A stretch of 11,287 bases of DNA, from assembly GCA_030606525.1 (NCBI GenBank), contig JAUWGG010000016.1, forward strand, positions 1 to 11,287, in the 5' to 3' direction. Position 1 is the stretch's first letter; every line of letters begins with the position of its first letter. The position numbers and the translations under genes are program-made. Of this stretch, positions 6,643 to 11,287 are shown piece by piece. The notes beneath the pieces are model-generated. The model worked only from the letters and a program-made list of their open reading frames with translations, was not told where the DNA came from and did no database searches. The DNA is from Methanobacteriota archaeon (GTDB taxonomy: Archaea; Thermoplasmatota; Thermoplasmata; JAUWGG01).

Positions 6643-7128
6643 ATGGTAGGCGAAGCAAGAGTCATTAAGGCAATCACAGATGCAAGAAGAACTTTTCAAA
6701 AAGTGATGAGGCAAGAAGAACGAGCTTTGGGTCGGGGCGACTCTTTCGAGTTCGATGTGTATCCGCAGGAGTGGAAGATAAGTTGGGAGAAAGGGCAACG
6801 AGCTTTGGAACTTGCTGAGGATATAAAGGATAGAGGATATTTTACAACCTCGATCGAACTGTGTTTTTATACACTAGAGAGAACTTTCGAAGCATTGGTA
6901 ATGAAGCTCAAAGGTATAAGAGGATTTAGAGCTAAGCATGGTGAGGTGTTCGATCTAGCATTGGAATACGGACTAATCTCCGAGAGGTTAGCACTTGAGT
7001 TGGGGACCTTATGGAGAATGTATCGAGCAGAACAATATTATAGACCCTATGTACCGAGTAAATATTCTGCAAAGCAAATGATCGAAGCAGCGAAGATTGT
7101 TGCACAATTTGTCGAAGAAAGGTTGTGA
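6643..7128 (+). CDS. HEPN-domain-like protein, partner of the MNT gene
   Basis: A 161-residue, mostly helical soluble protein. The C-terminal 115 residues look like a HEPN four-helix bundle: WEKGQRALELAEDI (helix 1), YFTTSIELCFYTLERTFEALVMKL (helix 2, 66-89), the KHGEVFDLALEYGLI region (helix 3) and LGTLWRMYRAEQYY (helix 4), then the polar tail YSAKQMIEAAKIVAQFVEE seen in HEPN proteins. HEPN RNases carry R-x4-H at the start of helix 4. Here the corresponding place reads R128-AEQY-Y133, with Tyr for His, and the AMPylated Tyr of the known RX4HXY toxins is displaced (Y136). RNA cleavage by the standard mechanism is therefore unlikely. Its ATG directly follows the MNT stop, and GAGAGGG precedes it as ribosome-binding site, so the two proteins are co-expressed and probably form a complex. 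I infer the family from helix pattern and pairing, so it is less certain than the MNT call. Confidence 0.6.
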   Translation: MVGEARVIKAITDARRTFQKVMRQEERALGRGDSFEFDVYPQEWKISWEKGQRALELAEDIKDRGYFTTSIELCFYTLERTFEALVMKLKGIRGFRAKHGEVFDLALEYGLISERLALELGTLWRMYRAEQYYRPYVPSKYSAKQMIEAAKIVAQFVEERL

Positions 7129-7178
7129 AAAATAAAAAATACACAAATTTCACTTTCACTCATCTCCCAATTAAATAG

Positions 7179-7187
7179 TTTTATATT
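7179..7187 (+). promoter_or_regulatory. Probable TATA box for nurA-herA-exonuclease
   Basis: TTTTATATT lies about 55 bases before the nurA ATG. It predicts initiation near 7208-7213 and a leader of about 28 bases that contains only the right arm of the surrounding inverted repeat. Confidence 0.4.
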
Positions 7188-7199
7188 CTTTTTCTTATT
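7187..7199 (+). terminator. T-rich tract, possible terminator of the MNT-HEPN cassette
   Basis: TTCTTTTTCTTATT lies about 60 bases after the HEPN stop. T-rich tracts of this kind terminate archaeal transcription. It overlaps the promoter zone of nurA, so the two transcription units are closely packed. Confidence 0.3.
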
Positions 7200-7239
7200 G
7201 TGGTATCTTAAATCTTAAATTGGAAATGAGATGAGTTAA

Positions 7240-8238
7240 ATGGTTGATATAAGTGCTGAGTTGAAAGAGAAATTGAGATTTATAAGTAAATGCCGCAGTG
7301 AGTTCAGTGATGATCAAATAAAAAACATCAAACAATTTGATCTATCTTCCGATGTTAAGGAGCTTGTGGCTATAGATGGCTCCTATTCGTTTCTTTTCAA
7401 TATATCGAGCATATGGCTTGCGATCGTTCGAGTTGGCGCATTGACATATACATTTGAAGATGGAAAATACATATTGAAGGATAATGAGGTTGTTGAAAAA
7501 GCGATCCTCGTATCTACCAATGAGAAAATAAATGATGAGTTGGGAGCAGTGAATAAACAGTTATTTTTGTCCACAAAAAATGCTCAAGAACAGCACTGTG
7601 AAATGGTCAATCGATTTCGACAATTGATGGAACAGGAAATGATGTTCAAAATGTCAAAGAAATTGAAAGGAGGGATCGTAGCGGTGGATGGAACGCTCAC
7701 ACCTGGGTTCTCGAAGTGGGTCGAAATGGCAGTTGAGGCATGTAAAGACAATAACAACATTCTGGTTGGTGTTTCAAAGGATTCCAATACGCATGCTTTT
7801 GGCTCATACAGAACAGACGAAGAAATTCTGAAAAAGGAAGAAACATGGGGTTATGTTCGTGTTCCTAAGAGTTTTGAGCAAAAGCAGAAAGGTTTGATCT
7901 ATGGCGATGTGTACTTTGCAAAACTTCATCCCAATGCACCTAAATGGTTTAGAATTGATATTGCAACATTTAAAGATGATACCAATTTTGTGTTCTCTAA
8001 CCTTGCGCACTACGCAAAATTTGGTATATGTATAGGATACATTTATCCATTGTTCGAAGCGCATAGATATGTTGTAACTGTGAGGCAATTCAAAGATTTG
8101 TATGAAGATATAATATTAAAATCAGCAGCAGAGCTAAACATACCAATGGATGATGTTATAAATGGATTAACCCATATCGATGGATTGAGAAAAGGAGCAT
8201 TTCATGAGTTCTTAGATCAAGCAAGTAGGGGAGGATAA
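7240..8238 (+). CDS. nurA: NurA 5'-3' nuclease
   Basis: A Mn-dependent single- and double-strand DNA nuclease that forms a complex with the HerA hexamer and generates 3' overhangs during end resection. The 332-residue protein has the NurA RNase H-like core: motif I VAIDGSYS with catalytic D46, motif II GIVAVDGTL with D150, motif III VGVSKDS (K180), motif IV KWFRIDI (R238, D240), and the C-terminal YPLFEAHR (Y269-R276). The length is normal for the family. Its ATG follows GAGATGAG, a moderate ribosome-binding site inside the right arm of an inverted repeat. One base separates its stop from the herA GTG, so the two are made together. Confidence is high because motif set and herA linkage agree. 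Confidence 0.93.
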   Translation: MVDISAELKEKLRFISKCRSEFSDDQIKNIKQFDLSSDVKELVAIDGSYSFLFNISSIWLAIVRVGALTYTFEDGKYILKDNEVVEKAILVSTNEKINDELGAVNKQLFLSTKNAQEQHCEMVNRFRQLMEQEMMFKMSKKLKGGIVAVDGTLTPGFSKWVEMAVEACKDNNNILVGVSKDSNTHAFGSYRTDEEILKKEETWGYVRVPKSFEQKQKGLIYGDVYFAKLHPNAPKWFRIDIATFKDDTNFVFSNLAHYAKFGICIGYIYPLFEAHRYVVTVRQFKDLYEDIILKSAAELNIPMDDVINGLTHIDGLRKGAFHEFLDQASRGG

Positions 8239-8239
8239 A

Positions 8240-9775
8240 GTGAAGAAGATTGGTGAGGTTGTCTCGGCTTCTGTACTTAGGGGATTGGAAGTAAAATTGG
8301 AGCTGGAAAACCCTGAAGATTTAAGAATTGGATATCCTGTGATGGTTAAAGGGAAAAAGTATGATTTCTACTGCATTGTTCGTGATATCTTCAATCAGTC
8401 AATGGATATCGCGGAACGTTTAGCTGGTTCTCACTTGAAGGATACCATTGTACCGGGAGGACATGAAGGATATGGAGGTAAGATATTCTATTCAAAAGCG
8501 GAGCTTCGTCCTATTCAACTGATAGATAAAAACAGCAGCGAGCTTTCTGAACCTCAAACAATTCCACCATATTTCTCAGAAGCGAGACATGCCACCAAGC
8601 AAGATGTTGAGAAAATTTATAAAGTAACGAGGACATCTGCTCCCTTGGGCACATTAAGGGGAATATCGAATTTCTGGATAGATGTTGACGTTGCGAAGCT
8701 AACAGAAAAACCTTTTGCCATATTCGGGAGAACAGGTGTTGGAAAAAGCATATTCAACAAGATATTGTGCAGTGCCATCATATCAAAGGATGTAGCAAAT
8801 CTCCTCATATTCGATATGCACGGCGAGTATGGTGTCATTTCCTCAACTGATAACACAGAAGGTCTAAAATTTTATTTCCCGAACGAAGTTGAAATCTTTT
8901 CATTAGATCCAGGTTCAAAAGGAAGAGCGTTCATCCTAAGTTCAAATGAGATCCAACCTTCGGATATCATCGTAGCTTTTCAAGATCTATCAAGTTCAAT
9001 GATAGACGCTCTTTACGCTGTCAATAGAAGGAAAGGTGAAAGTGATCTTCTATCAGCTATTGAAGAAGCAGAAGCAGAGGATTATGGAGAGCGGGTCCTT
9101 CATCCTTTAGCTTTATCAGGCTTGCAGAGAAGAATGGCCCGATTGAACCGCTTCGACTTCATCAAACCTGTGAAGAAGGACGTGTTCAGCCAAATAAAGG
9201 AATTAATAAAATCAGGAAAATCGATCGTCATAGATTTCGGCAGGTATGGTACAGATCAGATGGCATATTTATTCATTGCTAACGTTTTAGCAAGAAGATT
9301 GTACGACTTATATACAGAACACAACGAAGAATATCCAAGATTGGTATTGTTCTTGGAAGAGGCGCACAAATTTTTGGCACCAGGTATTGCTTCATATACC
9401 ATTTTTGACAAACTTGCACGTGAAATGAGGAAGTTCAATTTGATATTGGCTTTAGTAGATCAAAGACCTTCAAGAATAGATGATGAAGTTCGCAGTCAAC
9501 TGGCAAATCGTCTGGTCCTTTCATTGAAAGAACCAGGTGATATCTCATCTGCCCTGGCAGGCATACCTGATAGGAGTGTATGGGAAAATATAATTGGCAC
9601 GATCCCGCCGAGAACCATCGGTTTATTTGGAGATGCGGTTCGCATTCCTACAGTGATTGAAGTCATGGAATATAATCAAAAAAATATGAAAAAGCATATA
9701 GTGGGTGATGAGAAAATGACAGAAAGCGATCTAAATGACATCGCAAAGAATGTAGACGAGATCTTTAAATTTTAG
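8240..9775 (+). CDS. herA: HerA DNA translocase/helicase (FtsK-HerA superfamily)
   Basis: A hexameric ATP-driven DNA pump that feeds duplex DNA to NurA during end resection with Mre11-Rad50. In order, the 511 residues show an N-terminal HAS-barrel (about 1-95) that docks NurA, Walker A GRTGVGKS (163-170), the HerA-typical FDMHGEY (191-197) after the first ATPase strand, Walker B LVLFLEEAHKF (368-378, E373/E374), the sensor region LILALVDQRPS (401-411, Q408) and the conserved NRLVL (423-427) containing a likely arginine finger. The C-terminal arm PPRTIGLFGDAVRIP matches the HerA end. All catalytic parts are intact and the length is normal. The GTG start is fixed by AGGGGAGGAT (8227-8236) just before it. 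It shares an operon with nurA upstream and a DEDDy exonuclease downstream. Confidence 0.95.
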   Translation: MKKIGEVVSASVLRGLEVKLELENPEDLRIGYPVMVKGKKYDFYCIVRDIFNQSMDIAERLAGSHLKDTIVPGGHEGYGGKIFYSKAELRPIQLIDKNSSELSEPQTIPPYFSEARHATKQDVEKIYKVTRTSAPLGTLRGISNFWIDVDVAKLTEKPFAIFGRTGVGKSIFNKILCSAIISKDVANLLIFDMHGEYGVISSTDNTEGLKFYFPNEVEIFSLDPGSKGRAFILSSNEIQPSDIIVAFQDLSSSMIDALYAVNRRKGESDLLSAIEEAEAEDYGERVLHPLALSGLQRRMARLNRFDFIKPVKKDVFSQIKELIKSGKSIVIDFGRYGTDQMAYLFIANVLARRLYDLYTEHNEEYPRLVLFLEEAHKFLAPGIASYTIFDKLAREMRKFNLILALVDQRPSRIDDEVRSQLANRLVLSLKEPGDISSALAGIPDRSVWENIIGTIPPRTIGLFGDAVRIPTVIEVMEYNQKNMKKHIVGDEKMTESDLNDIAKNVDEIFKF

Positions 9776-9781
9776 AGGAGA
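9774..9781 (+). promoter_or_regulatory. Shine-Dalgarno site for the DEDDy exonuclease, overlapping the herA stop
   Basis: AGAGGAGA overlaps the herA TAG stop (9773-9775) and ends one base before the ATG at 9783. The arrangement indicates translational coupling to herA and fixes the start. Confidence 0.5.
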
Positions 9782-9782
9782 A

Positions 9783-10535
9783 ATGTTAAAAAGCACTTTT
9801 ATTCACATCCCAGGCGTTGGTTATACTACTGAGCGCAAATTATGGAAAAATGGGATCAAAGATTGGTGGGACTTTGATGGGAATTTAAGGATCCCTGATC
9901 TTTCACAGCACAGGATAAATGTTATGATCAATGAACTAAAAGAATCTAAGCAAAAATTAACGAACGGAGATCACAGTTTCTTTGCAGCGAGATTGCCTTC
10001 TAAGGAAATGTGGAGGGCATATCGGGAATTCATCGATTCTGCTGTGTTCTTAGATATAGAAACCACAGGTTTGTCTTGGGAGAGAAGCGACATTACCCTC
10101 ATTGGGCTTTACGATGGTGAGAATGTAAAAACCTATGTGAAGGGGGCAAATATGGATGAATTTGTTCGGGATATTAAAAATTTCTCAATGGTAATCACTT
10201 TCAATGGTGCTCGTTTCGATCTGCCTTTCATAAGAGCTGCCTTCCCACAGGTTAAAATGGATCAAATCCACATCGACCTGATGTATCCATTGAGGAGGAT
10301 TGGATTGAGCGGTGGTTTAAAATATATCGAGAAGCGAGTGGGAATTGAAAGAAGCAGTGAGGTTAAGAATTTCAGTGGATTTGATGCAGTTAATTTATGG
10401 TATAAATATGAAAGAGGGGATGATGACGCTCTCCGCCTTCTCGTAAAATACAATGCAGAGGATATTAAGAATTTGAAGATGTTGATGGAATTAGCTTATG
10501 GTAAATTAAGGGAATTGTGTTTTAGCGAATTGTGA
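9783..10535 (+). CDS. HhH plus DEDDy RNase H-fold exonuclease (YprB-like)
   Basis: A 250-residue protein resembling the YprB/RNase_H_2 family of DnaQ-like 3'-5' exonucleases. Residues 5-30 carry a helix-hairpin-helix-like segment, IPGVGYTTERKLWKNGI, which suggests sequence-independent DNA contact. The nuclease domain (86-240) has motif I FLDIETTGL (D91, E93), motif II FNGARFDLPF (D146), the family's HIDLMYPLR (H163, D165) and motif III YNAEDIKNL (Y223, D227). That is a complete DEDDy set, so it should be catalytically active. Its substrate is not known; DNA is favoured by the helix-hairpin-helix and by the operon. It lies seven bases after herA with its own strong ribosome-binding site, which makes it a candidate third nuclease of the resection machinery. 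RNA as substrate remains possible. Confidence 0.82.
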   Translation: MLKSTFIHIPGVGYTTERKLWKNGIKDWWDFDGNLRIPDLSQHRINVMINELKESKQKLTNGDHSFFAARLPSKEMWRAYREFIDSAVFLDIETTGLSWERSDITLIGLYDGENVKTYVKGANMDEFVRDIKNFSMVITFNGARFDLPFIRAAFPQVKMDQIHIDLMYPLRRIGLSGGLKYIEKRVGIERSSEVKNFSGFDAVNLWYKYERGDDDALRLLVKYNAEDIKNLKMLMELAYGKLRELCFSEL

Positions 10536-10547
10536 GAATCCAAAATG

Positions 10548-10555
10548 AATAAATA
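10548..10555 (+). promoter_or_regulatory. Possible TATA box for the PEP carboxykinase gene
   Basis: AATAAATA lies about 50 bases before the ATG at 10602 and would place initiation near 10575-10580, with a leader that includes the ribosome-binding site at 10590. The match is modest. Confidence 0.25.
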
Positions 10556-10589
10556 CACATTCACATATACACCCAAATCCGAACTATAT

Positions 10590-10597
10590 GGAGTTGA
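10590..10597 (+). promoter_or_regulatory. Shine-Dalgarno site selecting ATG 10602
   Basis: GGAGTTGA matches the archaeal GGAGGTGA in seven of eight bases and ends four bases before ATG 10602. The in-frame upstream ATG at 10545 has no comparable site, so 10602 is preferred. Confidence 0.5.
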
Positions 10598-10601
10598 GTG
10601 T

Positions 10602-11287
10602 ATGAATGAATTGGATCAAGAATATATAAGCATACTCAAAACCAAATTGAGCGAAGGAGATTATCAGAAGCTTATTAGAATAAAGAATCCTAAACTCCAT
10701 CAATTCATCGCCAAGTACGTGGAGCTGTGTAACCCGGCTAAGGTTTTTGTTTGCACCAACGATGAGAAGGACATTCAGTATACCAGGGAAGCAGCAATAA
10801 GAAATAAAGAAGAAGCGAAGCTTGCGATAGAAGGGCATACGGTCCATTTTGATGGATATTATGATCAAGCCAGGGATAAAGAAAGAACCAAATTCCTTGT
10901 ACCTAAAGATGTGAACCTGGGACCTGAGATAAAAACATTAGACAGGGAGGAAGGTCTAAAAGAGATCCATGCCATACTAGAGAATCTAATGGATGGACAT
11001 GAGCTGTTTATTAAATTTTTCTGCTTAGGTCCTACTAATTCAAAGTTCAGCATACCTTGCGTTCAACTTACCGATTCCAGTTATGTGGCACATAGTGAGG
11101 ATCTATTATACAGACAGGGTTATGAGGAATTTCTTAGGCGGGGTAATAATGGAGAGTTTTTCAAATTCGTGCATTCTCAGGGAGAGTTGATAAAATCGGG
11201 GCTTGGGCTTCTTGTCAGCAAAAATATTGAGAAACGGAGAGTGTATATCAATCTCCAAGAGGACATCATATACAGTACGAACACGCA
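10602..11287 (+). CDS. pckG: GTP-dependent phosphoenolpyruvate carboxykinase, N-terminal part
   Basis: Catalyses oxaloacetate + GTP to phosphoenolpyruvate + GDP + CO2, the entry step of gluconeogenesis (or the reverse, anaplerotic reaction). The gene runs off the right edge: about 228 codons are present of the roughly 600 normal for the family. Recognisable GTP-PEPCK features are KVFVCTNDEKD near residues 47-57, the segment GHTVHFDGYYDQARDKERTKFLVP, and the strongly conserved GPTNSKFSIPCVQLTDSSYV followed by AHSEDLLYR, which is typical of archaeal members. The Walker-type kinase loop and metal-binding residues lie beyond the window. An in-frame ATG at 10545 would add 19 residues, but the ribosome-binding site favours 10602. 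It follows the repair genes on the same strand; a functional link is not implied. Confidence 0.88.
   Translation, partial: MNELDQEYISILKTKLSEGDYQKLIRIKNPKLHQFIAKYVELCNPAKVFVCTNDEKDIQYTREAAIRNKEEAKLAIEGHTVHFDGYYDQARDKERTKFLVPKDVNLGPEIKTLDREEGLKEIHAILENLMDGHELFIKFFCLGPTNSKFSIPCVQLTDSSYVAHSEDLLYRQGYEEFLRRGNNGEFFKFVHSQGELIKSGLGLLVSKNIEKRRVYINLQEDIIYSTNT

Larger units (their letters stand above)
7159..7235 (+). repeat. Interrupted inverted repeat bracketing the nurA promoter
   Basis: The left arm CTCATCTC-CCAATT (7159-7172) is complementary to the right arm AATTGG-aaat-GAGATGAG (7218-7235), a total of 14 pairs (15 with the flanking A/T) broken by one 4-base bulge. The 45-base loop contains the probable nurA TATA box. 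The right arm ends four bases before the nurA ATG and covers its ribosome-binding region. It may be a pair of protein-binding half-sites, or a hairpin formed only in read-through RNA. Confidence 0.4.

Noticed and set aside
5966..7128. The MNT-HEPN pair as a mobile element
   Set aside because: There are no flanking repeats, integrase or transposase, and the base composition looks like its neighbours. Horizontal origin cannot be excluded but nothing here supports it.
10545..10547. ATG 10545 as the start of the PEP carboxykinase
   Set aside because: It is in frame, but lacks a good ribosome-binding site, whereas ATG 10602 has GGAGTTGA four bases upstream. It remains a possible alternative.
10584..11053. 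Minus-strand open frames at the right end
   Set aside because: They lie opposite the start of the PEP carboxykinase, which has strong family motifs.

Overview
This window is archaeal, AT-rich chromosome, densely coded, with short intergenic gaps (about 85-120 bases) that hold TATA-box promoters. No gap without a gene exceeds 300 bases, and I see no tRNA, rRNA, CRISPR array, insertion sequence or phage gene. The archaeal assignment rests on a complete Mre11-Rad50 and NurA-HerA end-resection set, an archaeal-type FtsZ relative, a GTP-type PEP carboxykinase, TATA/BRE-like promoters, and Shine-Dalgarno sites of the GGAGG kind with frequent GTG/TTG starts. The lineage cannot be fixed from the sequence. 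An uncultivated archaeon, perhaps of the Thermoproteota/TACK side, is my guess only.

Layout. At the left edge a fold-type I PLP aminotransferase (+) converges on a degenerate FtsZ-like gene (-). The FtsZ-like gene diverges from mre11 across about 120 bases. mre11 and rad50 overlap by four bases and form one operon. A strong TATA box and a 20-bp imperfect palindrome follow, then a two-gene cassette: a winged-helix/minimal-nucleotidyltransferase (MNT) protein and a HEPN-like protein. A second promoter, bracketed by an interrupted inverted repeat, drives nurA, herA and a DEDDy-type RNase H-fold exonuclease with an N-terminal helix-hairpin-helix. The window ends inside a GTP-dependent phosphoenolpyruvate carboxykinase.

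How the genes fit together. HerA (hexameric DNA translocase), NurA (nuclease), Mre11 (nuclease) and Rad50 (ABC-type tether) are known partners in archaeal double-strand-break end resection, so positions 2290-9775 are essentially a repair island. The third nuclease, at 9783-10535, is translationally linked to herA and is a candidate accessory factor. The MNT/HEPN cassette sits between the two halves of the island under its own promoter.

Most notable points: Rad50 has only one cysteine in 808 residues and therefore no CxxC zinc hook. The mre11 reading frame has no ATG/GTG/TTG upstream of its first metal-binding motif, which implies a CTG start or a one-base error. The HEPN protein has Tyr where the RNase His should be. 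The FtsZ-like protein has lost the GTPase signature. Two inverted-repeat structures look like regulatory sites for the MNT/HEPN cassette and for nurA-herA.
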